DNA of 36,251 bases. Source: an uncultured Clostridium sp. Its GTDB lineage: Bacteria > Bacillota > Clostridia > Lachnospirales > Lachnospiraceae. Under the pieces are notes generated by a model. The model was given only the letters and a program-made list of their open reading frames with translations. It was not told where the DNA came from and searched no databases. Location: contig CALAAS010000031.1 in assembly GCA_937885015.1 (NCBI GenBank), positions 1 through 36,251 of the forward strand. Reading direction: 5' to 3'. The translations under genes and the position numbers were made by a program. Below are positions 1 through 8,970 of this stretch, in pieces. The number at the start of each line of letters is the position of its first letter. Within the stretch, counting starts at the first letter, position 1.

Positions 1-631
1 CCGTTTTCCGACATACAATGGCAATTACCCGTCCCGATGAATCCGCCCGCTGGGTAAACTGCACAAAATCCAGCACAGGCGTATTGTAAAGTCCAAAATC
101 CTGCTCCCGCCTGGCCCCTTCATAATAGCTTTCAGCCGCCTGGCACATCCGCAAACAAAACTGCTCAATATCAATGCGGATATCTGTACTGCTGGCTGCC
201 CGTTCTTCCGGACTCATCTGGCAAAGAGAGGTCCCACAGTTTACGCCCAAATGAAAGCGTACTGCCTCTTCCTCTTCATCATTGCGAAATCCTTTATTTT
301 GATGAAGGTATTCGCAGCGCAGCTGCCAGCACCGCTCGCCGCAGATATAGGGATTGTCATCCTCCGGAGAAATCCTGAAAAACGGTGCTGCATACTCATC
401 AAACCACCGGATATACTGGCTGCCAACGTCCCGGGTCGGATTTTTCTGGCGATCCAGTACCACCTTTCCATCCCGATACCGTTTTACCAGCTCCGGAAAA
501 GCGATTCCGCCGCAAATATCAGGCAGCGTCAGGGCCAGCGCCAGGGTAGACTGCCAGCGCTGGTCCAAAATATTCAGTTTTACCTCTTCTACTCGATTTT
601 GGAAGGTAAAGCTCACATCACCGCGATTCAT
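1..631 (-). CDS. Hypothetical protein with HEPN-like RX4H motif (C-terminus outside window)
   Basis: I do not recognise a named family. The ATG at 629-631 directly follows the TAA of the upstream glycosyltransferase gene. An AGGAGG ribosome-binding site lies inside the end of that gene, so the two are probably translationally coupled. About 210 residues are visible without a stop before the window edge. Residues near 18-40 read like a soluble helical protein (RWQSTLALALTLPDICGG). Around residue 105 is LRCEYLHQ, in which R-C-E-Y-L-H fits the RX4H signature seen in HEPN-type RNases and nucleotide-binding helical proteins. There is no signal peptide or membrane segment. It could be an unrelated cytoplasmic protein, since a single short motif is weak evidence. 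Its place as the last visible gene of the glycan operon says little about function. Confidence 0.7.
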   Translation of the reverse strand, partial: MNRGDVSFTFQNRVEEVKLNILDQRWQSTLALALTLPDICGGIAFPELVKRYRDGKVVLDRQKNPTRDVGSQYIRWFDEYAAPFFRISPEDDNPYICGERCWQLRCEYLHQNKGFRNDEEEEAVRFHLGVNCGTSLCQMSPEERAASSTDIRIDIEQFCLRMCQAAESYYEGARREQDFGLYNTPVLDFVQFTQRADSSGRVIAIVCRKT

Positions 632-3600
632 TTAGCTGAAATCCTCCTGAATGACTTCCCAGGCAGCATCCATGCTGAAATACCGCCGGATGTATTCCTG
701 CGTCTTTTCTGCCATGGCGCAAAGTGCCTCCTCATTCCCATAAAGACGGGTAACGCAGTCTGCAAATTCCTCCGGCCTGTCTTCCACCGCCAAAACGCTG
801 TCCACATCCGGAATCCCCTCGCTTCCCACGGACGTAGTCACGATGGGCGCGCCATGATAAAGCGCTTCTACCACTTTGCCTTTTACACCGGCTCCATACC
901 GCAGCGGAACCACAACCATACGGCAGTTCCGGTAGAGCTCTGACAATTCCTCCTCCGACACGAACCCCTTTACGATGATACCGTTTCCCGGCTGCTCCAG
1001 CTCTTTTATTTCCTCGGTAACCCTGGAACCCACCACATAAAAATTCACGTTCAGCTTCTCCCGGATCCGCGGAAAAACCTCTCTGGCAAACCAGAGCACC
1101 GCATCTGCATTGGGCGGATGGGCAAAACCTCCCACAAAGAGAAGTCCCTCCCGCTTTGCAAAGTCCAGATTCAGGCCCTCCAGGAAGGTGTCATATACGT
1201 AAGCCGTAATGGCCTTTACCGGAATCGTTTCATCAACCGAGTGAATCGCCTCCTCCTCCACATAAGACGGATAATAAGACACTGCCACCTTATGCATCAG
1301 GGAAAACTCAATGGATTTCCAGTATTCCGACTCCTGCCGCTTCTTCACATCTCCCGTCAGTTCATATTCTCGGAATTCCCGGAGAAAATGGAGATCATGG
1401 CCATAGTAAATCATCTTAATGTTCGTGTGTTCCCCAATAAAATCCACGTATTTGGCTGCAATATGAGGGCGGTTCAGGTATACGGCATGAATTTCATTCT
1501 GATTCTTTTCCAGCCAGTCCCAGATTCCCGTCAGGTATTCCTGGCCATACAGCACCTCAATTCCCATCTGCTGCAGCGTGCTGGTGTAGGGTTCTTCATG
1601 GAGGTAGTTATCCCCCACAAACTTAACCACATATCCCTTTTTCAGGAACATCTTCAGATACTGGAAGGTAGTCTTGGAACCCGCATCCCGGTCATAAGTG
1701 GGGACATAGTGATCAATCACCACCAGGATCTTCTTCCCCATACTGCGCTCTCTGGCTCGGAAGGGACTTGGACTGCCCGTATTGACACACTGCTTCTTAA
1801 ACTCCTCTTTCCATTTTTCCCGAAGTTTTTCACTGTTTTCCACCTGATACCGCTTGAGACCCGTTCCTGTCACATCCGTTCCGTTGGAGACCCCCTCAAA
1901 ATGGATGACCTTTGACTGGGGTTGATATACCACCCGGTATCCGGCCTTCCGCACCTCAAACGCCAGATCGGAATCCTCACAGTAAGCCGGGGCAAACCGC
2001 TCATCGAAACCGCCGATCTGTTTCCAGAGATTTAGCGGAAGAAGAATCGCAGCACCGGAAATGTAATCCACATCCTTCACATAGTTGTACTCTGCCTTGT
2101 CCGGGTTATCCAGACGACCGTAGTTCCAGCCAGACCCATCGCTCCAGATAATGCCTCCTGCCTCCTGCAGACGACCATCCGGATACACCAGCTTGGATCC
2201 CACCATGCCGATGGAAGAATCCGACTCAATCAAGCGCACCAGTGCGCTGAGCCAGCCCTCTGTAACCTGCGTATCGTTGTTTAAAAACATAATATACCGG
2301 CCTCTGGCCGCCCGCGCAGCCTGGTTGCAGTTCCGAAGAAATCCCTGGTTTTCCGCGTTGCGGCAGATTACCAGATTTTCCGCAAACTCCGCCAGATGCT
2401 CTGTGGCATCCTGGGAAACATCGTCTGCAATGATTACCTCATAGCTGACATCCCCCGTATACTCCAGAATGGACTGAAGACAGAGATACGTATAATGAAT
2501 CTGATTGTATACCGGAATGATAATGGATACCACAGGGTTCTCCTCCTGAGGAAATACCAGTTTCCCATACCGGAGATACTCCTGTCCGATTTCAAAGTCG
2601 CCTTTGATCCGATTTTTTCCCTCCTCCGTCGTGTACATGCGAAACATCCGTACCGGATGAAGAGCCGTGTTCTTCCAATAGCCCAGAATCTTTCTTTTTC
2701 GCGTTCCCTTCGGGAACTGACGGTTAAATGCCTGTCCCAGCTTCCGGCGGGCCTTAAACACCAGCGCCTCATGGCGGTTCAGATACGAAAGCGTCTTTCC
2801 CATCTCTCCGATCTCATGGCGCAGATCTCCAATCATGACCTCCAGATTCGCCACATGGTTGTTGGTCAGCCGCTGCACCTCCTGGAGTTTCCGCATGGCA
2901 GTGTCTTTCTCCCTGTTCTCGGCCCTGAGCTGCTCCAGCCGTTCTCTGGCCCGCCCAAGCTCGCCGTCCACCTGAGAAAGCTCTGCCAGCGTCTTTGTAC
3001 GAACCACATAGTCCTCCTGAAAGATACGCTGGTTCTCGCCGTGCACGTACTCCTGAAAACCCCGTTCCATTTTTTCATACGTGTCCAGAAGTCCGCCGTC
3101 CGTCTGGACAAATTCCGGAAACAGCGCCAGAAATTCCCGCTCTGTCATGGCGCCAAGCAGGCTGGCGTGACGCCGGTAAAAATATGCCAGCGTCCGGTAA
3201 CGGACGAATCCGGCCGGGATTGGAAATAGAAAAACCCATTCATAATCAATGGCAAAAATCCCGTCTTTCGTTACCAGCATATTCTCAAACAGGGCATCCA
3301 CGTTGGAGGCGCTGTAAGCGTCGTCCGAAAGCTGCTGTTCCAGCGCATCCTCCCAGTCCGGATTTTCCGTGTCTTCCAACTCTCCCAGTCTGTTAAATAC
3401 CGTCAGAAATTCCGGTGTCAGCTTAAAGCGGGATACCTCCTCCGGCCGCACACGGTAAATCGTTCCCATCGCCTCCGTCGCTGCTTTGACCAACTCTTCT
3501 GTATCCCCCTTGTCTGGCGAAATTTTCTCACTCAGAAGTTCCGCCACGGTGGGCCCCTCCAGATAGGGGAACCGGGCCGTCCGGCCGGCCGCCAGAATCT

Positions 3601-4627
3601 GCGGCTCCGCCAGCTTTACTGACTGGTTCTGGCGGCTTAAAATCTCGTATTTTTCTGCAAAAGAACGAATGTGATCGATCCCTTCCGGACAGAGTGCCGT
3701 TTTATCCACCACCCGTTTTCCATTCTGTTCCCGAATTTCTGTCTTGATCTGAAACCGGTCTTCCCGGGTCCGGTTATATTTCACATAAATCACATCCCGG
3801 ATTCCCGTCTCCGCCAGTTCCAGGTGCCCCGCCCTGTCCGTTTGCACCGCCTGACTATTCCCCGGCTTCTCCCAGATCACAAGATATCCGCCGGCAAATT
3901 CGTCAAACCGGCCATCCTCGCAGGCCGCATCGAAGGCTGCGCCCACATCCATCATCAGATATTCTGGATAATCGTACACGGAAAGAAGGCCGGTCAGCTC
4001 ACCTTTTTTAGGAAGATATCTATCCGAATACAGTTCTCCCGGAAGGCGATAATCCTGCATGGGATAATAAAACCGTCCCCCCGGCAGCGCCGACTCAAGC
4101 TCCCGCTTCGTAAAAGAAACCGCCTCTCTCGCTGCTCCCGCCATATATTTAAGTCCAAACCAGTTGCAGGCAGCCACCAGCAGCACGCCCCCCGGCGCCA
4201 CCAGTTCCCTGGCAGCTTCCAGCTGGCTTTTTTTATCCGTTTCCCCGGAAAATCCACCGGCAAAAATTACGTAGTCATACGCTTCCGGCTCCCGGGCCGC
4301 ATATTCTGTAAGTTCTGCTTTCACACAGCAAACCGCCTGTCCCTGCTCTGAAAAACGTTTCTGAACCACCTTAAGCGCCTCTTCCTCTGGATCCAGAACC
4401 GTTACAGATTCCACCCGCCCGGCAAAAAGACCCGTCAGCGCGCCCCAGTCGGCACCGATCTGCAGAAGGCGGCTTTCCGGCTGAAAACCGTACCATTCCA
4501 GCAGGTTTTCCCGAAGTTCTGACAGCGCATACAGATAGGCCAGCTTCTTATTTTCCCGGAGTATCCGGCGCGTGTCATTCCCATATTTTTCCAGCAATGT
4601 CAGTATCTCCTGACTGTTCCGTTTCAT
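632..4627 (-). CDS. WbdD-like methyltransferase/kinase/coiled-coil protein fused to GT2 and GT4 glycosyltransferases
   Basis: A very long multidomain cytoplasmic enzyme of 1331 residues. Residues about 50-160 form a SAM-methyltransferase fold (motif I LLQIGADWGALTG, acidic residue in TVLDPEEE). Residues about 280-480 resemble an aminoglycoside/choline-kinase-type fold, with NVDALFENML (D444, N449) as a catalytic D-x4-N and IDYEW (D461) as the metal site. Residues about 545-615 are a heptad-rich coiled coil. Residues 698-915 are a GT2 domain (SIIIPVYNQ, NNDT, CEDSDLAF). Residues about 965-1331 are a GT4 domain (VVPLRYGAGVKGKVVEAL). The order methyltransferase, kinase, coiled coil matches WbdD, which caps O-antigen chains exported by Wzm/Wzt. 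The gene overlaps the upstream Wzt-type ATPase by 4 bp (ATGA). I infer chain synthesis plus terminal modification. Activities of the first two domains are unproven. Confidence 0.9.
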   Translation of the reverse strand: MKRNSQEILTLLEKYGNDTRRILRENKKLAYLYALSELRENLLEWYGFQPESRLLQIGADWGALTGLFAGRVESVTVLDPEEEALKVVQKRFSEQGQAVCCVKAELTEYAAREPEAYDYVIFAGGFSGETDKKSQLEAARELVAPGGVLLVAACNWFGLKYMAGAAREAVSFTKRELESALPGGRFYYPMQDYRLPGELYSDRYLPKKGELTGLLSVYDYPEYLMMDVGAAFDAACEDGRFDEFAGGYLVIWEKPGNSQAVQTDRAGHLELAETGIRDVIYVKYNRTREDRFQIKTEIREQNGKRVVDKTALCPEGIDHIRSFAEKYEILSRQNQSVKLAEPQILAAGRTARFPYLEGPTVAELLSEKISPDKGDTEELVKAATEAMGTIYRVRPEEVSRFKLTPEFLTVFNRLGELEDTENPDWEDALEQQLSDDAYSASNVDALFENMLVTKDGIFAIDYEWVFLFPIPAGFVRYRTLAYFYRRHASLLGAMTEREFLALFPEFVQTDGGLLDTYEKMERGFQEYVHGENQRIFQEDYVVRTKTLAELSQVDGELGRARERLEQLRAENREKDTAMRKLQEVQRLTNNHVANLEVMIGDLRHEIGEMGKTLSYLNRHEALVFKARRKLGQAFNRQFPKGTRKRKILGYWKNTALHPVRMFRMYTTEEGKNRIKGDFEIGQEYLRYGKLVFPQEENPVVSIIIPVYNQIHYTYLCLQSILEYTGDVSYEVIIADDVSQDATEHLAEFAENLVICRNAENQGFLRNCNQAARAARGRYIMFLNNDTQVTEGWLSALVRLIESDSSIGMVGSKLVYPDGRLQEAGGIIWSDGSGWNYGRLDNPDKAEYNYVKDVDYISGAAILLPLNLWKQIGGFDERFAPAYCEDSDLAFEVRKAGYRVVYQPQSKVIHFEGVSNGTDVTGTGLKRYQVENSEKLREKWKEEFKKQCVNTGSPSPFRARERSMGKKILVVIDHYVPTYDRDAGSKTTFQYLKMFLKKGYVVKFVGDNYLHEEPYTSTLQQMGIEVLYGQEYLTGIWDWLEKNQNEIHAVYLNRPHIAAKYVDFIGEHTNIKMIYYGHDLHFLREFREYELTGDVKKRQESEYWKSIEFSLMHKVAVSYYPSYVEEEAIHSVDETIPVKAITAYVYDTFLEGLNLDFAKREGLLFVGGFAHPPNADAVLWFAREVFPRIREKLNVNFYVVGSRVTEEIKELEQPGNGIIVKGFVSEEELSELYRNCRMVVVPLRYGAGVKGKVVEALYHGAPIVTTSVGSEGIPDVDSVLAVEDRPEEFADCVTRLYGNEEALCAMAEKTQEYIRRYFSMDAAWEVIQEDFS

Positions 4628-6027
4628 CTGTCTGTTTCCTCTCTATTCATAACTGCCTCAACCTCCGGCTCCATATCATAGACACCCACCGTATTTTTAT
4701 TGGAAATTACTGTAATGTTAGCCACATCATAGAGACGGTGATACACCACATGCTCGCCGCCCTCAAATCCCGTACAGCTCATGGACAACAGATATTCGCC
4801 GCCCTGCAGCGTCATTTTCTGGGTAAAGGAGACGTCATACACATCTCCCTCCTGAACCGGTTTAATATTGGTTCCCTCAAACAGAGTATTGGTTCCCGTC
4901 AGATCCGTTCCCTTTTTATCCTTGATCGTATACGTAAAAATCGGGGCCTGGATGGGCGCATGGAACCGGATCTTCTCCCGGATTGTAAACATCTCCCCCT
5001 TTAAAAGAAGATTCGTCACATTTCCCCTCTCATCCAGAAGTCCCAGATCAAAAATTTCTGCCCGGCCATCCCCATACTCCTCCCGGTTGGCATTGATGGT
5101 AAGCAAATCCCGCATAAGAACCGGCTTAGAGGGTTTTCCGTCGGATAATCCGCCATTCATTTCTTCCGAATGGCCCACACCAGCTCCGGATCCGCCCGCC
5201 TCGCCATCCTGTTCACTGATTTCTTCCTTCACCACTTTATCTCCGCTGAAGTCGGTTCCCGACTCAATCTCCGCCCGAAGCGCCTCCATCTGCCCGGCCA
5301 AAATCTTTTTATAGAGATCCACCATCTTTCCAGCTGACCCCTCGGCAATAAATTCGCCTTTATTTAAAAGCACTACCTTATCGCAATATTTAATAATACT
5401 TCCCATATCATGGGTAACCATCACAATGGTTGTGCCGCTCTTTCGGATTTCCTCCATCCGCCGGTAGCACTTGGACTGGAAAAACACATCGCCGACGGAA
5501 AGAGCCTCGTCCACGATCAGGATCTCCGGCTCCACGTTGATGGCCAGGGCAAACGCCAGACGGACAAACATACCGCTGGAATACGTCTTAACCGGCTGAT
5601 ACACGAAATCGCCTATCTCCGCAAATTCCAGGATCTCCGGAAGCTTCGCATCCATCTCCTTTTTTGAATACCCCATCATGGTCCCGTTCATATAAATATT
5701 TTCAATACCCGTATAATCCTGGTTAAATCCGGCGCCCAGCTCCAGCAGGGCGGAAACCTTTCCATTTACCTGCACCTGCCCGGATGTGGGTGTCAGAACT
5801 CCGGTAATGATTTTCAAAATCGTTGATTTTCCGGAACCATTGGTTCCGATAATCCCCACTGTCTGTCCCTTTTCCACGGTAAAGGAAATCCCCTGCAGGG
5901 CGTAAAAATCCCGATGATATTCCCTATGACGAAGGCTTAAAGACTCCTTTAAACGGTCAATGGGTTTGTCGTACAGTTTATATATTTTTGTGACATCTTT
6001 CACTTCAATCGCATATTCCGCGGCCAT
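4624..6027 (-). CDS. Polysaccharide ABC exporter ATPase, Wzt-like with C-terminal extension
   Basis: ATP-binding subunit of a polysaccharide or teichoic-acid exporter. It has Walker A GTNGSGKST (61-69), signature YSSGM (149-153), Walker B ILIVDE (169-174) and an H-loop histidine near 206. The N-terminal LYDKPIDRLKESL segment is typical of the Wzt/TagH/RfbB branch. After an acidic Gly/Ser-rich linker (about 255-295), residues 300-467 form an extra beta-rich domain like Wzt-C, which in known systems recognises the modified end of the glycan. That fits the WbdD-like gene directly downstream with a 4-bp overlap. The ATG has an AAGGAGGA site 5 bp upstream. Its likely membrane partner lies 7.5 kb away (13509-14324), which is unusual. 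Confidence 0.93.
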   Translation of the reverse strand: MAAEYAIEVKDVTKIYKLYDKPIDRLKESLSLRHREYHRDFYALQGISFTVEKGQTVGIIGTNGSGKSTILKIITGVLTPTSGQVQVNGKVSALLELGAGFNQDYTGIENIYMNGTMMGYSKKEMDAKLPEILEFAEIGDFVYQPVKTYSSGMFVRLAFALAINVEPEILIVDEALSVGDVFFQSKCYRRMEEIRKSGTTIVMVTHDMGSIIKYCDKVVLLNKGEFIAEGSAGKMVDLYKKILAGQMEALRAEIESGTDFSGDKVVKEEISEQDGEAGGSGAGVGHSEEMNGGLSDGKPSKPVLMRDLLTINANREEYGDGRAEIFDLGLLDERGNVTNLLLKGEMFTIREKIRFHAPIQAPIFTYTIKDKKGTDLTGTNTLFEGTNIKPVQEGDVYDVSFTQKMTLQGGEYLLSMSCTGFEGGEHVVYHRLYDVANITVISNKNTVGVYDMEPEVEAVMNREETDR

Positions 6028-6150
6028 ACTTCCTCCTTGTTCTGCGGCTTATTATGCATAGCATATCGCATCAGGCACCCCGCTTAGCGCACGGATTTTC
6101 GCAATAAATGTGAAAAACGCGATGCGCAATGACATAATGCCTGTTTCACA
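6028..6150 (-). promoter_or_regulatory. Structured 5' leader of the Wzt-like gene
   Basis: Roughly 110-120 nt separate the predicted start of transcription from the Wzt ribosome-binding site. Read on the minus strand, ATTATG and CGCATC in the first part pair in nested order with GATGCG and CATAAT near the end. CAGGCA can instead pair with TGCCTG, and TGTGAAA with TTTCACA. These sets cross one another, so they suggest alternative folds. It may be a regulatory leader or the remains of a small inverted-repeat element. I recognise no known riboswitch class. Confidence 0.4.
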
Positions 6151-6153
6151 GTC

Positions 6154-6162
6154 ATTATATCA
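6154..6162 (-). promoter_or_regulatory. Extended -10 promoter for Wzt-like operon
   Basis: The minus strand reads TGATATAAT, a perfect -10 hexamer with the TGn extension. No good -35 lies at 17 bp, which is tolerated with an extended -10. It is the best promoter candidate upstream of the Wzt-like gene and would produce the structured leader. Confidence 0.5.
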
Positions 6163-6274
6163 TACTTTTCCTGATACAAGGTTTTTATTTTAAAGGGAAA
6201 CATTACTTTTCCCGATCATTTTTTTAAGTACAATGAAAATAAATGTAAAATTATCGTGAAATTTCGTCATTTCC

Positions 6275-6303
6275 TTGACAATCCTTCCGTTGTGTGCAAA
6301 AAT
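6275..6303 (+). promoter_or_regulatory. Candidate promoter for mgsA
   Basis: A perfect TTGACA (6275-6280) is followed after 17 bp by the weak -10 AAAAAT (6298-6303), shortly before the mgsA ribosome-binding site. The leader would be very short. An alternative lies upstream, where TGTAAAAT occurs near 6245. Confidence 0.3.
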
Positions 6304-6326
6304 CAGACCAAAGGAGAGTGAGACGT

Positions 6327-6791
6327 ATGGATTATTTAACAATGACTATTGGAAAACAGAAAAACATTGCCCTGATTGCTCACGACAATAAAAAGCGTGA
6401 ACTGATCGACTGGTGCGAAGCCAATAAAGAAATTCTGAAAAAACATTTCCTTTGTGGCACCGGCACCACAGCGCGGATGATCACCGAGCAGACCAGCCTT
6501 CCTGTAAAAGGGTACAACAGCGGTCCTTTAGGCGGAGATCAGCAGATCGGCGCAAAAGTCGTAGAAGGACAGATTGATTTTATCATCTTTTTCTCCGACC
6601 CTCTGACGGCTCAACCCCACGACCCGGATGTAAAGGCCCTGCTGCGGATTGCTCAGGTATACGACATTCCCATCGCCAACAATAAAGCCACCGCGGATTT
6701 TATGATTACCTCCCGCCTGATGGATGAAGAGTACGAGCACGATGTCGTTAATTTCCAGCAGAATATCCGTGAACGCGCCCGTACACTATAG
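6327..6791 (+). CDS. mgsA: Methylglyoxal synthase
   Basis: Converts dihydroxyacetone phosphate to methylglyoxal and phosphate, a cytoplasmic bypass of lower glycolysis that relieves sugar-phosphate stress. The 154-residue length is normal. The catalytic aspartate D71 lies in SGPLGGDQQIG and the conserved H98 in TAQPHDP, both at E. coli numbering. The phosphate-binding GTGTTA is at 44-49. I chose the ATG at 6327 because AAGGAGAG lies 8 bp upstream. A GTG at 6294 in the same frame would add 11 residues not present in the family. It is transcribed away from the Wzt-like gene and converges on the DUF2971 gene with an 8-bp gap. It is not functionally tied to the glycan genes as far as the sequence shows. 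Confidence 0.96.
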   Translation: MDYLTMTIGKQKNIALIAHDNKKRELIDWCEANKEILKKHFLCGTGTTARMITEQTSLPVKGYNSGPLGGDQQIGAKVVEGQIDFIIFFSDPLTAQPHDPDVKALLRIAQVYDIPIANNKATADFMITSRLMDEEYEHDVVNFQQNIRERARTL

Positions 6792-6799
6792 AAGCCGCC

Positions 6800-7663
6800 T
6801 CAATATCGCAGCTTGATTCTGGAGGTTTTAACCTCCACCGGATACCCCATTTTTTTGACGTATAATTTCATCCCCTCGCCTGCCAGGTCCACATGATTTT
6901 TCGGGGCCACGGTAATGCTGCGCAGGGGAAATTTCTTTTTTCCCCCGGCGACGCTGACCCAGATATAGGGCAGCAGAAATCCATCCTTTTCCCGAAACAG
7001 AACATCCATATTACTCCGTTCCCGAAATGCCAGGCGGTATTCCTGCTCCGGCGCAAATTCTTCCTGCTTAAAAAACACGGCATACACAGAAAGCGCTTTC
7101 TGGAACAAATGGCAAAATTTCTCAAATTCCTGTTTTCCTCTCTCTGTCTCACATCGGCTTAAAATTTCTTCAAACTTCATCCCCATCGCCTTCGGAATCC
7201 GTTGACATAAAAGCTCCCGAAGAATGGCTTTTTGCTCCTTCCGGCCATAAATCACAAATCCATGGTACGAGATCGACCGCTCCTGTTCGATCTGTTTCAA
7301 AAGGCTGCGGCTCTCAAACCCCAGATTATATCCCGTCTGATCTCCAAATTCCGCCCACAGGGTAATGCTGTCTGCCTCCGTCGAAAAGGCCGTCACATAG
7401 TAAGCGCGGCTCCTGATCTCACGGACAGTTTTTACTGCACGTTCCAGTAATGCATGACGCCAGTTTTCTGGCTCCAGCTCCTGTATTACCTCGTAAGCCA
7501 CCGCCAGAATATACTGCATCTCATTGGTATCATTTAAAAAATCGCTGCGGGTCGCCCGGAACGATCGTCCGGATAAAATCCCCTGTACACCGCTGCATTT
7601 CGTATAATGATACAGTTTCTGCCCTTCTGTTACCGTGTTTAACTCTACCAGCTTTCGAAGCAT
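6800..7663 (-). CDS. DUF2971 family protein
   Basis: The N-terminus has the hallmark of DUF2971: LYHYTKCSGVQGILSG (about 17-32) followed by FRATRSDFLNDTNEM, and later the typical ITLWAEFGDQTGYNLGF. The length of 287 residues fits the family. The biochemical role is unknown. Members are soluble, are often found near mobile or defence genes, and the YHYT start resembles some ADP-ribosyltransferase-like folds, though I see no proven catalytic triad. There is no signal peptide. The ATG has a GGAGAT site close upstream. The gene converges with mgsA and diverges from the exported-protein gene at 7918. An 18-bp palindrome (6820-6837) lies in its last codons. Confidence 0.8.
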   Translation of the reverse strand: MLRKLVELNTVTEGQKLYHYTKCSGVQGILSGRSFRATRSDFLNDTNEMQYILAVAYEVIQELEPENWRHALLERAVKTVREIRSRAYYVTAFSTEADSITLWAEFGDQTGYNLGFESRSLLKQIEQERSISYHGFVIYGRKEQKAILRELLCQRIPKAMGMKFEEILSRCETERGKQEFEKFCHLFQKALSVYAVFFKQEEFAPEQEYRLAFRERSNMDVLFREKDGFLLPYIWVSVAGGKKKFPLRSITVAPKNHVDLAGEGMKLYVKKMGYPVEVKTSRIKLRY

Positions 7664-7855
7664 TCCAATCTCCTCTTCCTTTTCGTATTCTGATTTTATT
7701 TCTGCGCACTCTGTTCTTCGTTCATTCCTTCTTCATTGTACCGCACCTGTGTAAAACCCATCAAAAAATAGTGTAAAATCATACAAAAAATGGATGGTAA
7801 CAATGATGTAAGGAAAAATTAGGAAATAAGAAAAACCCTTCCCTTATTATTCCGA

Positions 7856-7861
7856 TATAAT
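7856..7861 (+). promoter_or_regulatory. Candidate -10 element for the 7918 gene
   Basis: A perfect TATAAT lies about 57 bp before the start codon in the AT-rich 254-bp divergent intergenic region (7664-7917). I find no convincing -35 at 16-18 bp, so this is tentative. Nothing else recognisable is in the gap. Confidence 0.35.
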
Positions 7862-7917
7862 ATCTGTAACACCAAAAAGCAACATTGAAAATTCCATATT
7901 TTCCAAGGAGAACTTCT

Positions 7918-8970
7918 ATGAAAACAATACATACGAAAACAAAAATAGGTATCTTCCGTTTCATCGCAATTCTTCTGGCTGGAATCGCCTTCTATCTTCT
8001 TCTGGGCAATCCAGCCATATGGTATAAAAATCAAAAACTGAAACAATCCCTGACTGCCCTGGAAGATCACACCACCGTTTCCCTGAATGCAGTCGTTCCC
8101 TTTTCCTGGGACACGCTATACGCCTTCGGGCCATACCAGAGCAGGGAAGAAATAGAAGAAATCATCGGGTTTCACAGCAGTGCAATCAAAGAAAACATGA
8201 TCAACGAAGGCATGGTACACCTTCTGTTTGTAAAGGATAACCACGTCGCCGCCAGCATTCTCGGATATGCTGACAGCCTGGGATACCAGATTGATTTTAC
8301 CAAAAAAAGCAGTCCCACTATTACCTGGGGCGAAGATGCCCGCTTTTCCGTCTCTAAGGCAGAGGGGATTACCAGCCTGATCTGGCTGGATCCGGATCCA
8401 TCCCGCACTGAAGCAGTCCAGTCCAATTCCGAAGGCTGTTACCCGCCCAGTGTGATGATTGGCGGAACTCTTTACCAGGATACAGGCTATTGCGATTCCA
8501 TGTCCACATGCGGTACCATGGATGGAACGATTACCTCCCATACATCCCCCTCTTCTCTTCCGCAGGAACACGAACAGTCCAATTTTGGTGATGGCTATTC
8601 ATATCAGAAAAGCAGTCCTGGACAGATTATCGTCGTGATAGAGGGCAGGAAACAAATTTTCCGGGCTGTCGATTCAAATGGCACCTCCATGAACCGTTCC
8701 ATTCCGGCTGAAGTTAAAAACTTCCTTGGAAACGTTCAGGAAATCCACGATGACGGCTCGCTGACTGTTTCACATATCAGTACAGCAGACGGCTTCTTGC
8801 CTATGTCAGACGGTCTCTATCTCATCCCCGGTGATAATCTTGTGGATGAAATAACAATCGGAGATACCGTAACGGTCTGGTTTGATGGTAGTATCGAAGA
8901 AACAGCCCCCGCCCGATTGGGAGCTGTTTACCGGATCGAAAAAAGGGAGGCGGAACAACCATGTGGATAA
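7918..8970 (+). CDS. Membrane-anchored extracytoplasmic protein, unknown function
   Basis: Encodes 350 residues. Residues about 10-30 are a membrane anchor after a Lys-rich start, and the rest is predicted outside. The first outer part has WDTLYAFGPYQSREEIEEIIG, a motif I recall from many uncharacterised Firmicutes surface proteins. The middle part (PPSVMIGGTLY ... CGTMDGTITS ... NFGDGYSYQ) is a second recurrent Lachnospiraceae module. The last about 85 residues (NFLGNVQEIHDDGSLTV ... IGDTVTVWFDG) look like a small DUF3221-type beta barrel. The ATG at 7918 has AAGGAG 7 bp upstream. An in-frame start at 7885 lacks one. It overlaps the next gene by 10 bp, so they are likely co-transcribed. No function is assigned. 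Confidence 0.8.
   Translation: MKTIHTKTKIGIFRFIAILLAGIAFYLLLGNPAIWYKNQKLKQSLTALEDHTTVSLNAVVPFSWDTLYAFGPYQSREEIEEIIGFHSSAIKENMINEGMVHLLFVKDNHVAASILGYADSLGYQIDFTKKSSPTITWGEDARFSVSKAEGITSLIWLDPDPSRTEAVQSNSEGCYPPSVMIGGTLYQDTGYCDSMSTCGTMDGTITSHTSPSSLPQEHEQSNFGDGYSYQKSSPGQIIVVIEGRKQIFRAVDSNGTSMNRSIPAEVKNFLGNVQEIHDDGSLTVSHISTADGFLPMSDGLYLIPGDNLVDEITIGDTVTVWFDGSIEETAPARLGAVYRIEKREAEQPCG

Noticed and set aside
6820..6837. Terminator for mgsA: 8-bp stem palindrome followed later by seven T
   Set aside because: The T-run begins about 14 bases after the stem and the hairpin is inside the DUF2971 coding region, so it does not fit a classical terminator.
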